Origin: an uncultured Oscillospiraceae bacterium
GTDB taxonomy: Bacteria > Bacillota > Clostridia > Oscillospirales > Oscillospiraceae
Assembly (NCBI GenBank): GCA_910578735.1
Contig: CAJTSQ010000043.1
Location: 1 to 18,892 of the forward strand
Length of the DNA: 18,892 nt
Reading direction: 5' to 3'
This document shows, in pieces, positions 6,812 through 13,439 of the stretch. A program made the translations under genes and the position numbers. Each line of letters opens with the position of its first letter. Positions within the stretch are counted from its first letter, which is position 1. The notes beneath the pieces were generated by a model. It was given only the letters and a program-made list of their open reading frames with translations. It had not been told where the DNA came from and did not search any database.

Positions 6812-7616
6812 CCTGCTGTCCGCCAACCTGTTCCGCCTGAGAAAGAGCATCCTGTTCTGGGTGACCCTGCTGCTGTGCGCCGCCGCCGGGGCCTGGCAGC
6901 CCCTCCAGACCTATCTGGAATACCAGCGAAACTTCCCCCTGGACGCTATCTTCTTTGTCTACGCCATGCTCATCGGCCTGGTGCTGTCTGTATTCCTCCC
7001 CCTGTTCTTCGGTTCGGAGTACAGCGACGGGACCATCCGCAACAAGCTGGCCGCCGGCCACCCCCGGCTGTCCGTCTACCTGGCCAATCTGATCACCGCC
7101 GTGTTCGTTGCCCTCATCTTCTGCGGCGGGTATATTCTGTGTACCCTGGCGGTGGGCGTCCCCCTGCTGGGTGGGCCCAAGGCCCCCGGCCCGCTGCTGA
7201 CCAGCCTGATCCTCTCCCTGCTCATGGCGGCGGCCTGGTGCGCCATATTCACCCTGGTCATCATGAATTTCAGCCGCAAGGCCGCCTCGGCGGTGTGCTG
7301 TATGCTGCTGTTCCTGGCCATTTTCGGCGCTGCGATAACGGTCTATCAGGTGCTGGATGCCCCGGAGTTTTACCCGTCCCTTCAGCTGGTGGACGGAGAG
7401 ATGGTGTCGGAGATGGTACGCAATCCCTGCTATCTCCAGCCGGACGAGCGAAAAATCTATGAACTCCTGCTGGACCTGAACCCGGTGGGGCAGGCGGTAC
7501 AATACTCCGACGGCACCGTCACCCGCCCCGTCCAGATGGCCCTGTGCTCCATGGGCGTATTCGCCGTAACCACCGCCGCCGGGCTGGCCCTGTTCCGGCG
7601 GAAGGACCTGAAATGA
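6804..7616 (+). CDS. ABC-2 type permease of the antibiotic-export module
   Basis: A 270-aa membrane protein with about six hydrophobic segments, for example near residues 15-30 (ILFWVTLLLCAAAGAW), 47-70 (IFFVYAMLIGLVLSVFLPLFF), the ITAVFVALIFCGGYIL region, the SLILSLLMAAAWCAIFTLVI region, AVCCMLLFLAIFGAAITV, and the last one at CSMGVFAVTTAAGLALF. This matches the topology of ABC-2 permeases partnered with BcrA-like ATPases. I chose GTG 6804 because GGAGG (6791-6795) lies 8 nt upstream; a GTG at 6795 in the same frame would overlap that site. The gene overlaps the ATPase stop and is followed after 10 nt by the kinase gene. Permeases of this kind diverge fast, so the call rests mostly on hydrophobicity and context. 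Confidence 0.8.
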   Translation: MTNLLSANLFRLRKSILFWVTLLLCAAAGAWQPLQTYLEYQRNFPLDAIFFVYAMLIGLVLSVFLPLFFGSEYSDGTIRNKLAAGHPRLSVYLANLITAVFVALIFCGGYILCTLAVGVPLLGGPKAPGPLLTSLILSLLMAAAWCAIFTLVIMNFSRKAASAVCCMLLFLAIFGAAITVYQVLDAPEFYPSLQLVDGEMVSEMVRNPCYLQPDERKIYELLLDLNPVGQAVQYSDGTVTRPVQMALCSMGVFAVTTAAGLALFRRKDLK

Positions 7617-7626
7617 GGTGACAACC

Positions 7627-8523
7627 ATGCTCCCCTGGCTGATCTGCGGCGCTTTGACACTGGCGGTGCTGGTCCTGCTGGTCAAGTTCTGGCTGCTCCG
7701 GCGCAGCCTGGACGAGATTGCCCGGCAGCTGGGGGAGCGGCTGACCCAGGACACCAACAGCCCCATTTTCCTCTCCACCCGGGACGCCCACGCCCGAAGG
7801 CTGGCGGCGGAGCTGAACATCCACCTCAAGGAGCTGCGCCGCCAGCGCCAGCGGTTCCAGCAGGGGGACACCGAGCTGAAAAACGCCATTACCAACATCT
7901 CCCACGACCTGCGCACCCCCCTTACCGCCATTCAGGGCTACCTGGACCTGCTGGAGCGGGAGGAACAGCCCGAAAACACCCGGCGCTATCTGGACAGCAT
8001 TCAGAACCGGATGGAGGCCATGACCAGGCTCACCGAGGAGCTGTTCCGCTACTCCCTGGCCGCCGACCTGCCGGAGCTGAAGCTGGAACCGGTGGACCTG
8101 CGCCGTTGTTTGGAGGAGAGCCTGGTGTCCTTCTACGCCGCCATGACCCAGCGGGGGATCACCCCGAACATCTCTCTGCCCAACACCCCAGTGGTCCGTG
8201 TTCTGGACTCCTCCGCCGTCAGCCGCATCTTCGGCAACATCATCAGCAACGCCCTGAAATACAGCGACGGCGACTTTTCCGCCGCCCTGGACAGCCGGGG
8301 CACGGTGGCGTTCTTCAACTCCGCCCGCGGACTGGACCCGGTGTCCGCCGGGAAGCTGTTTGATCGGTTTTACACCGTGGAGACCGGCCAGGGCTCCACC
8401 GGTCTGGGGCTGTCCATCGCCCGGCTGCTCACCGAGCGCCTGGGCGGTACCATTCAGGCGGAGTACCGGGAGGAGCGGCTGTATCTTACTGTCTCCTTCC
8501 CAAACCCGGATCATCCCCTGTAG
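7627..8523 (+). CDS. Membrane sensor histidine kinase of the ABC module
   Basis: A 298-aa kinase. Residues 4-24 form the only clear membrane segment, with almost no extracellular part, so the signal is probably sensed in the membrane or through the ABC transporter. The dimerisation/phosphorylation motif is NISHDLRTPLTAIQGY with H93. The ATP-binding domain has an N box IFGNIISNALKYS (202-213) and G2 box GSTGLGLS (256-263). The usual DxGxG G1 box is replaced by FFNSARGLDP, though the FDRFYTV F box remains. ATG 7627 is preferred to an in-frame GTG at 7618 because GAGG lies 8 nt before it. The likely partner is the regulator at 5145; here regulator and kinase genes bracket the transporter genes. 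Its 3' end overlaps the convergent MATE gene by 38 nt. Confidence 0.88.
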   Translation: MLPWLICGALTLAVLVLLVKFWLLRRSLDEIARQLGERLTQDTNSPIFLSTRDAHARRLAAELNIHLKELRRQRQRFQQGDTELKNAITNISHDLRTPLTAIQGYLDLLEREEQPENTRRYLDSIQNRMEAMTRLTEELFRYSLAADLPELKLEPVDLRRCLEESLVSFYAAMTQRGITPNISLPNTPVVRVLDSSAVSRIFGNIISNALKYSDGDFSAALDSRGTVAFFNSARGLDPVSAGKLFDRFYTVETGQGSTGLGLSIARLLTERLGGTIQAEYREERLYLTVSFPNPDHPL

Positions 8524-9841
8524 GGACGGCCTGTGGCCGTCCCCGTTTTTTTAACAGCAGACCCAGGGCGCAGAACGCGGCCAGTATCTCCCCGAAGGAC
8601 TGACAGCCCCACATGATCTCCCGGTTCAGGAGCAGGGGCAGGGCCGCGATGAGCAGCGGGGGGAACACCACGCTCCGCAGCAGAGCCAGCGCCAGAGCCC
8701 GCTCGGTGAACTGGCTGGACTGCCAGTAGGACACCATCAAAATATTGAAGCCGGCCAGGAAGAACCCGCAGAAGTACAGCGGGCTCTTCCCGCAGGTGAA
8801 GGCCACCAGTTCCAGGTCCCCCGGGGAAAAGATGGTATAAAAGCCCCGCCCCAGCAGGACGATCCCCCCGTAGCACACCAGGCCCAGCCCCAGGAACACC
8901 CGGATGGAAAACCGCAGCAGGGCCTGGCTCCGCGCCTGCGCCCCAACCGCCATAAAGTGGCTGAACGCCGGCTGAAGTCCCTCCGCCAGCCCCAGGAACA
9001 GGGTCAGCACGATGAGCATCATATAGCCGATCACCAGGTAGGCGGCCAGGCCCAGCTCCCCGTACCCATATCGGACGATAGCGAAATTGTAGAGGAAGGT
9101 CACCATCCCGATGGAGAACTCCATGACAAAGGAGGGGAATCCGCAGATAAGAATCCGGCCCGTAAGGTTCAGGGAGAGGGGGAATCGCGCAAAAAAGAGG
9201 TCCCCCTTTTTTCGGAGAAAGTGGGGCAGAAGGATTATGACGCTGAAGATTGGGCCCAGTGCGGTGGCCAGGGCCGCCCCCCGGATGCCCAGGTTCAGGG
9301 GATACATAAACATGTAGTCCAGCAGGACATTGGAGCCCGCCCCCAGGATCAGAGCCATCATGGCCAGCTTGGGCCGGCCGTCGTTGCGGGCCATGCCCCC
9401 CAGCAGAAAGCTGAACAGCTGGAAGGGGGCAAAGGTGACGATAAACCACAGGTAGGCCATGGCCTGGTCCAGGATGTCCGGCGTGGCCCCCAGCAGCCGG
9501 GCCAGTGGGGCCAGAAAGAGGTTGCCGAGACAGGCCGTCAACAGGCCTGCCGCCCCCAGCACAGCGGAGGCGGTGCAAAAGATATGCCTGGCCTGCTGGG
9601 CCTGCCCGGCGCCTAGGCGGGCGGCGATGAGTACCCCTGCCCCCGCCCCCGTCGCGATGGCCACCGAAATGAGGATCTCAATCAGCGGCACCGCCACCGC
9701 GGCGGCAGCCATGGCCTCCCGGCCCAGGCGGTTGCCGATGAATATCCCGTCCACAATGGTGTAGACCGAGTTAAACAGCAGCCCGATCATCTGTGGAACG
9801 GCAAAGCGGAAAAACAGGGTCCGGGATGTTCCCTCATACAT
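8486..9841 (-). CDS. MATE-family multidrug efflux transporter (MepA-like)
   Basis: A 451-aa polytopic membrane protein with the twelve-helix layout of the MATE family. The N-terminus contains FAVPQMIGLLFNSVYTIVDG and FIGNRLG, the usual first-helix signature; mid-protein NVLLDYMFMYPLNLGIRGAALATALG is the second conserved block. Such proteins expel cationic drugs, dyes or other toxic metabolites using Na+ or H+ gradients. The ATG at 9841 has GGGAGGA 7 nt upstream. The C-terminal tail (about the last 25 residues, from KKRGRP) is encoded over the terminator and end of the convergent kinase gene and is likely a poorly conserved extension. The gene has a near-consensus promoter about 110 nt upstream and a leader that can fold into a terminator, so expression is probably attenuated until a signal appears. 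Confidence 0.88.
   Translation of the reverse strand: MYEGTSRTLFFRFAVPQMIGLLFNSVYTIVDGIFIGNRLGREAMAAAAVAVPLIEILISVAIATGAGAGVLIAARLGAGQAQQARHIFCTASAVLGAAGLLTACLGNLFLAPLARLLGATPDILDQAMAYLWFIVTFAPFQLFSFLLGGMARNDGRPKLAMMALILGAGSNVLLDYMFMYPLNLGIRGAALATALGPIFSVIILLPHFLRKKGDLFFARFPLSLNLTGRILICGFPSFVMEFSIGMVTFLYNFAIVRYGYGELGLAAYLVIGYMMLIVLTLFLGLAEGLQPAFSHFMAVGAQARSQALLRFSIRVFLGLGLVCYGGIVLLGRGFYTIFSPGDLELVAFTCGKSPLYFCGFFLAGFNILMVSYWQSSQFTERALALALLRSVVFPPLLIAALPLLLNREIMWGCQSFGEILAAFCALGLLLKKRGRPQAVPTGDDPGLGRRQ
8523..8552 (+). terminator. Intrinsic terminator of the RR-ABC-kinase operon
   Basis: Perfect 9-bp stem GGGACGGCC (8523-8531) / GGCCGTCCC (8535-8543), TGT loop, then CG and seven Ts (8546-8552). 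It begins on the last base of the kinase stop codon and lies wholly inside the coding sequence of the convergent MATE gene. Confidence 0.85.
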
Positions 9842-9858
9842 GGTTCATTCCTCCCAAG

Positions 9859-9915
9859 AAAAAATGAAACGCCTCTGCCCGCTCCTTCTACGGCCTACGG
9901 AGCGGCAAAGACGTT
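9859..9915 (-). terminator. Leader terminator (attenuator) before the MATE gene
   Basis: On the minus-strand transcript the arm AACGUCUUUGCCGCUCC (9899-9915) pairs with GGAGCGGGCAGAGGCGUU (9868-9885) with one bulged G and two G-U pairs, around a 13-nt loop. The run UCAUUUUUU follows (U tract 9859-9864), just before the MATE ribosome binding site. Since it lies between promoter and gene, it should act as an attenuator. Confidence 0.65.
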
Positions 9916-9940
9916 AAACCAGGTTACCCGGCGGTAACAT
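9914..9940 (-). CDS. Possible leader peptide MLPPGNLV in the MATE 5' region
   Basis: An 8-codon ORF (ATG TTA CCG CCG GGT AAC CTG GTT TAA) starts about 14 nt downstream of the -10 box. Its stop codon overlaps the first bases of the leader terminator's 5' arm, so a ribosome held near its end would block terminator folding. It contains Pro-Pro-Gly, a sequence known to slow ribosomes. Against it: the predicted transcript start leaves only about 7 nt before the ATG and the upstream AAAAAGAAT is a poor ribosome binding site. The same bases form the GTTACC/GGTAAC dyad, which could be an operator instead. Confidence 0.35.
   Translation of the reverse strand: MLPPGNLV
9923..9938. promoter_or_regulatory. 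Inverted repeat just downstream of the MATE promoter
   Basis: GTTACC-CGGC-GGTAAC (plus strand), a perfect 6-bp dyad about 15 bp downstream of the -10 box. It could be a repressor operator or the first hairpin of the leader. Confidence 0.45.
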
Positions 9941-9953
9941 ATTCTTTTTTTAC

Positions 9954-9982
9954 ACTATACCAGCGGGGAAAGGAAAAGTCAA
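9954..9982 (-). promoter_or_regulatory. Promoter of the MATE gene
   Basis: Minus strand: TTGACT (9977-9982), exactly 17 nt, TATAGT (9954-9959). It leaves an untranslated leader of roughly 105 nt. Confidence 0.75.
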
Positions 9983-9986
9983 CCCT

Positions 9987-10020
9987 TTGATCTGCAAATC
10001 CCCTTGATCTGCAAATCCCC
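9987..10020. repeat. Tandem 17-bp direct repeat upstream of the MATE promoter
   Basis: TTGATCTGCAAATCCCC occurs twice, perfectly and without a gap (9987-10003, 10004-10020), starting 4 bp upstream of the MATE -35 box. Each copy contains GATCTGCAAATC, an imperfect palindrome (10 of 12 positions). The position fits a pair of activator sites. Confidence 0.7.
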
Positions 10021-10108
10021 CCGAATACGGATTGAATCCCCATAAACCGGATTTCTTTGCCCTTCCGTTCAAATGCACCCCACCGCTCAGACCGCCGGAA
10101 ATTTTAAT

Positions 10109-11395
10109 TCAGCCGCCTGTCACGATCATGTTGGGCCAGCGGTATTCCATAAAGCCATCGGGGTACTGCCGGTCTAAAAATTCTTCAAAGGCGCTGTCCG
10201 GCTCTGGCCGGAGGGCCCGGGAGTCATACCGGAGCATGGCGGCGCTGGTGACCAAACCGTTGCACACCATCAGCGCCACCACCAGCCAGGTGAGCAGTTT
10301 CCCCGGCAGGGCCGGGATAGACTCGATGGCCCGGGACATCAGGGGATAGAGTATCTTGATCCACACCACCGCCAGCAGCCCCCAGAAAAAGCAGAAGAGC
10401 AGGTTGGTCCGCCCGCCGATATTCAGGGGCATGTGGCTGTAGTCCCAGAAGACGGTGCCGAAGACCAGCTCGGTGAATACGCTGCACAGGTACTCATAAG
10501 CACCGCCGATGAAAAAGCCGGCAGCGAAGACAAAGAAGGAGTCCCGGTGGGCCAGCCGCTGGAGGGTGACCGTGAGTACCACCGCCCCCAGCCCCCAGAC
10601 AAAGCTAAACGGGCCGTAGAGCACGCTGGAGCGGTTCATCCAGTGACCGTTCACCAGTCCGCACCATAAGGTCTCAATGATGTCTCCCAGCAGGGCGGAG
10701 GTAAGAAAGACCCAAACCAGCTTGTCCAGGCAGATGCCCTGGGCAAAGGTGTAGACCTCCTGCTCCTCCAGGGTCATCCCCCGGATACCGGGGTATGCCT
10801 TTTGCAATCGATCCCACACCGCCTGGGTGAGCCGGCTGGCCAGTCGTCCCTCGGCGCTCCCCGCCTCCCGCGCGGCGTAGGCCCGAGCGCCCCCGGTGCG
10901 CAGAGTATACAGTACCCCCACGAAGTCCGCCGCCATCAGGAAAAACAGCACCAATACGGTGATCCGCTTCAACGGCGCCGGAACCAGCGTCATCAGGCCA
11001 AGCAGCAGCGGGTGGATGACCAGATAGGCCATATAGCAGGCTGCCGCCACCGCTGCAGAGGAGACCAGCCCCGCCCAGCTTCCACCCAGCGCCCGGCTGC
11101 GCGCCCCGCCCCAGTCGATTTTGGGACCCAGCCGGCGGTTAAAGTAGTCGGCAAAGCTCTCAGACACCGAGACAGCAGCGGCAGTGAACAGAAACTGCGC
11201 TGCATACCGCCCGGACAGGGCGGGGAGGGTTAAAATCATCAGATCGAAGGCCGCCCCGTAGGACAGCAGAAAGGGCATGGTGAGAAAGCCCCGGTTATAA
11301 AACCGGCGCTTCGCCACCGCGTAATACAGCACCTCCCCGCACCACCCCAGGAAGGAATAGAGCAGCAGGCATACGCACAGATCAAGCCAGTTCAT
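10109..11395 (-). CDS. Membrane protein with two CmpB-type (PF06541-like) domains
   Basis: A 428-aa multi-spanning protein. Two related halves are visible: residues about 11-60 (YSFLGWCGEVLYYAVAKRR then FYNRGFLTMPFLLSYGAAFD) and about 232-280 (LGDIIETLWCGLVNGHWMN then RSSVLYGPFSFVWGLGAVVL). The second half continues into FWDYSHMPLNIGGRTNLLF and FFWGLLAVVWIKILYP (317-350), the hallmark end of the family annotated as putative ABC transporter permease CmpB/type IV. Despite that name no ATPase is nearby and the function is unknown. ATG 11395 is chosen because AGGCGG precedes it; the ATG six codons upstream lacks a site. It is the last gene of the glnA-ANTAR operon, which hints at a role tied to nitrogen status. 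A hydrophilic tail (about 390-428) follows the last membrane segment. Confidence 0.75.
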   Translation of the reverse strand: MNWLDLCVCLLLYSFLGWCGEVLYYAVAKRRFYNRGFLTMPFLLSYGAAFDLMILTLPALSGRYAAQFLFTAAAVSVSESFADYFNRRLGPKIDWGGARSRALGGSWAGLVSSAAVAAACYMAYLVIHPLLLGLMTLVPAPLKRITVLVLFFLMAADFVGVLYTLRTGGARAYAAREAGSAEGRLASRLTQAVWDRLQKAYPGIRGMTLEEQEVYTFAQGICLDKLVWVFLTSALLGDIIETLWCGLVNGHWMNRSSVLYGPFSFVWGLGAVVLTVTLQRLAHRDSFFVFAAGFFIGGAYEYLCSVFTELVFGTVFWDYSHMPLNIGGRTNLLFCFFWGLLAVVWIKILYPLMSRAIESIPALPGKLLTWLVVALMVCNGLVTSAAMLRYDSRALRPEPDSAFEEFLDRQYPDGFMEYRWPNMIVTGG

Positions 11396-11420
11396 AATAA
11401 TTCCGCCTTTCATGCGTGGA

Positions 11421-11437
11421 CGGTCCCAGGGGGACCG
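11421..11437. other. Short GC hairpin between the ANTAR and CmpB-domain genes
   Basis: CGGTCCC (11421-11427) and GGGACCG (11431-11437) with a 3-nt loop, in the 45-nt gap between the two minus-strand genes. No U run follows. It may tune expression of the downstream gene. Confidence 0.4.
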
Positions 11438-11440
11438 GAG

Positions 11441-12031
11441 TCAGGAGTACAGCCGGATCACCTCCTGCGCCACCGCCTGCTTGGAGACGCAGCGGTCCAT
11501 GGCCTGGCGGGTTATATAGCGGTGGGCGTCGGGTTCGGACATGTTCAGCTCACTGATGAGCAGCCACTTGGCCCGGTTGACCAGACGAATCTCCTCCATT
11601 TTCTCCTCAATGGGCTGGACCTTCTTCTCATAGCTCCGCAGCCGCTCCCGGGTGGCCGCCATCCAGTTCAGCGCCCGGAGCATTGCCCCCCGGGGGACAG
11701 GCTTGGGCAGGACATATACCCCGCGGGCCTCCACCTGGGCCCGGACCTGGTCATACAGCGCCGCCGCCGTGAAAAGCAGCGCCACCGCCCCCCCGGCCCG
11801 GCAGCAGTCGATGGCGAAGCGGATGCCGGCGTCATCGGGCAGGGGGGAATTGATAAAGATGAAGTCAAACTCCCGCTGGTTCCTGTCCCGCTCCGCCTCT
11901 CCCACGCTGGCGGCGGTTATGACGGGAGAGTAGGAGAACTCAGGCAGGAGGGGGAGGAGCGCGCTTTGAAACTTCTCAGAGGCCGACACAATCAACACAC
12001 TGTATACCCGCTCTTGCAGGCTCACCGGCAT
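11441..12031 (-). CDS. ANTAR-domain RNA-binding antiterminator with degenerate receiver
   Basis: A 196-aa protein. Residues about 8-125 resemble a response-regulator receiver, but the acidic pocket is VSASEK and the phosphoacceptor position is N61 (FDFIFINSPLPDDAG) rather than Asp, while T88 and K110 (LPKPV) remain. It is therefore a pseudo-receiver unlikely to be phosphorylated. Residues about 133-193 form a coiled-coil/ANTAR domain (EEKMEEIRLVNRAKWLLIS, then MSEPDAHRYITRQAMD). ANTAR proteins bind paired leader hairpins and stop intrinsic terminators from forming. The gene starts 25 nt after glnA on the same strand, and the divergent glnN leader carries a strong terminator with a duplicated 12-mer, its likely target. 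The start has AGGAGAGG directly upstream. Confidence 0.85.
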   Translation of the reverse strand: MPVSLQERVYSVLIVSASEKFQSALLPLLPEFSYSPVITAASVGEAERDRNQREFDFIFINSPLPDDAGIRFAIDCCRAGGAVALLFTAAALYDQVRAQVEARGVYVLPKPVPRGAMLRALNWMAATRERLRSYEKKVQPIEEKMEEIRLVNRAKWLLISELNMSEPDAHRYITRQAMDRCVSKQAVAQEVIRLYS

Positions 12032-12056
12032 CCTCTCCTCTCTCCCAAAATTGCTG

Positions 12057-13268
12057 TTATCCTTTCAAGTACTCCACCGCCACCGCCTCCGGAATGGCCT
12101 GCGCGATGAACTGGCTGAACTTTGCCGCCCGGACGGCCGCCTCCCGGCTCTGGGGCAGGGTTGTAAACTGCGCCAGGGTCTGAGGCCCGGCCTGATAGAG
12201 GTTCAGGTCGGCAGCGGGGGGCAGCTTCAGCCCTTTCTCAATGCCCCGCAGCCCCGCCTGAATCATCAGGGCAAAGGCCAGGTAGGGGTTGGCGGCGGGG
12301 TCAGGGGAGCGCAGCTCCGCCCGGCGGTATTCTCCCACGGCGGCGGGGATGCGCACCAGCTGGGAGCGGTTTTCCTGGGACCAGGTGATATATCTGGGGG
12401 CCTTGTGGCCGCCGAAGCGGGCGTAGGACTCCTCCGCCGGGTTGAGGAATACCGTCATATCGGCCACCCGGTCCAGCACGCCCGCCACCATCTGGAGCAG
12501 ATGGTCCTTGCCGTCCGCCCCCTGGACGGACATGTTGATGTGGAAGCCGCTGCCCGGCGCCCCCTCCAGGGGCTTGGGGGAGAAGTCGGCATACAGCCCG
12601 TTGCGCTGGGCGATAAACTTCACAATGGCCTGAAAGGTCATCACGTTGTCCGCTGCGGTGAGGGGGTCGGAGTAGCGGAAGTCGATCTCATTCTGGCCCG
12701 GACCCTCCTCGTGGTGGGAGCACTCGGGGGAGATGCCCATCCGGGCCAGGGTGAGGCAAATCTCCCGGCGGATGTTCTCCCCCTTGTCATCGGGGGCGAT
12801 GTCCATGTAGCCCGCCCTGTCATAGGGAATTTTAGTAGGCTCGCCGTTTTCGTCCAGCTTGAACAGGTAGAACTCCTGCTCCGCGCCGAAGAGGAAGGAG
12901 TACCTCTTTTCCCGGGCCTGGGTCACGGTATTGCGCAGGAGGGTGCGGGTGTCACACTCGAAGGGGGCACCGTCGGGGTAGACCACCGAGCAGAACATAC
13001 GCACCACCTGGCCGTGCTCCGGCCGCCAGGGCAGGAGCATCAGGGTCTCCGGGTCAGGGCGGAGGAGCAGGTCGGACCGGGCCTCGTCTCCGAAGCCGGC
13101 GATGGCGGAGGCGTCGAAGGCAATTCCGTACTCAAAGGCCCGGGGCAGCTCCGAGGGGACGATGGAGATGTTCTTCTGCCGGCCGAACACGTCGCAGAAG
13201 GCCAGGTGGATGAAGGCCACCTCCGCCTCCCGGACGTACTGGATGACCTCTTCTTTGGTATATTTCAT
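12057..13268 (-). CDS. glnA: Glutamine synthetase, class I, short form
   Basis: A 403-aa GS of the GlnA superfamily, shorter than the usual roughly 440 aa. It makes glutamine from glutamate, ammonia and ATP in the cytoplasm. The N-terminal beta-grasp part has CDVFGRQKNISIVP (25-38). The catalytic domain has GAEQEFYLF (E130, E132), EEGPGQNEIDF (E187/E188, E194), GSGFHINMS with H243, NRSQLVRIP (N300-P309) and RRAELRSPDPAANPYL with E318 and R320. All main metal and substrate motifs are present, so it should be active. The C-terminus is short and I see no adenylylation loop. ATG 13268 is preceded by GGGAGAAG; the open frame upstream is a chance extension through glnN. It heads the glnA-ANTAR-CmpB operon, 25 nt before the ANTAR gene. 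It could instead use another amine acceptor, as some GlnA relatives do. Confidence 0.85.
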   Translation of the reverse strand: MKYTKEEVIQYVREAEVAFIHLAFCDVFGRQKNISIVPSELPRAFEYGIAFDASAIAGFGDEARSDLLLRPDPETLMLLPWRPEHGQVVRMFCSVVYPDGAPFECDTRTLLRNTVTQAREKRYSFLFGAEQEFYLFKLDENGEPTKIPYDRAGYMDIAPDDKGENIRREICLTLARMGISPECSHHEEGPGQNEIDFRYSDPLTAADNVMTFQAIVKFIAQRNGLYADFSPKPLEGAPGSGFHINMSVQGADGKDHLLQMVAGVLDRVADMTVFLNPAEESYARFGGHKAPRYITWSQENRSQLVRIPAAVGEYRRAELRSPDPAANPYLAFALMIQAGLRGIEKGLKLPPAADLNLYQAGPQTLAQFTTLPQSREAAVRAAKFSQFIAQAIPEAVAVEYLKG

Positions 13269-13304
13269 GACTTCTCCCGCTTTCCGTTTTACAATTTCCC
13301 CGGT

Positions 13305-13333
13305 ATTATACCACGGAAACACTGAATTTTCCA
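13305..13333 (-). promoter_or_regulatory. Promoter of the glnA-ANTAR operon
   Basis: Minus strand: TGGAAA (13328-13333), 17 nt, TATAAT (13305-13310) with an extended -10 TGG directly before it. The 5' leader is only about 30 nt and has no terminator, unlike that of divergent glnN. Confidence 0.6.
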
Positions 13334-13348
13334 CTGCGAAAAAAATGC

Positions 13349-13377
13349 TTGACAAACGCCGGACCGAAGCGTATAAT
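13349..13377 (+). promoter_or_regulatory. Consensus promoter of glnN
   Basis: TTGACA (13349-13354), 17-nt spacer, TATAAT (13372-13377): a full sigma-70-type consensus. The expected start near 13384 lies a few nt before the leader hairpin, so initiation is strong and control probably falls on elongation. The -35 is 15 bp from the divergent glnA -35. Confidence 0.85.
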
Positions 13378-13387
13378 TCGCCCATAA

Positions 13388-13439
13388 AGGCAAAGGCGTC
13401 TTTTAGGTTTATACCTGAAAGGCGTCTTTGCCTCTTTTT
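13388..13439 (+). terminator. glnN leader attenuator with duplicated AAAGGCGTCTTT motif
   Basis: A continuous 21-bp stem (13388-13408 with 13413-13433, UUAU loop, three G-U pairs) is followed by CTTTTT. It lies between the glnN promoter and gene, so it must act as an attenuator. Each arm carries AAAGGCGTCTTT (13392-13403 and 13418-13429). Each copy can fold as a small hairpin (AAAG-GCGU-CUUU), and folding of both would dissolve the terminator. This matches the two-hairpin plan of ANTAR antitermination sites, and an ANTAR gene is about 1.4 kb away. Confidence 0.75.

Noticed and set aside
10021..10108. Terminator for the glnA-ANTAR-CmpB operon downstream of its last gene
   Set aside because: I looked for a GC stem with a U run on the minus strand and found only a small GGATT-G-AATCC repeat; nothing convincing.
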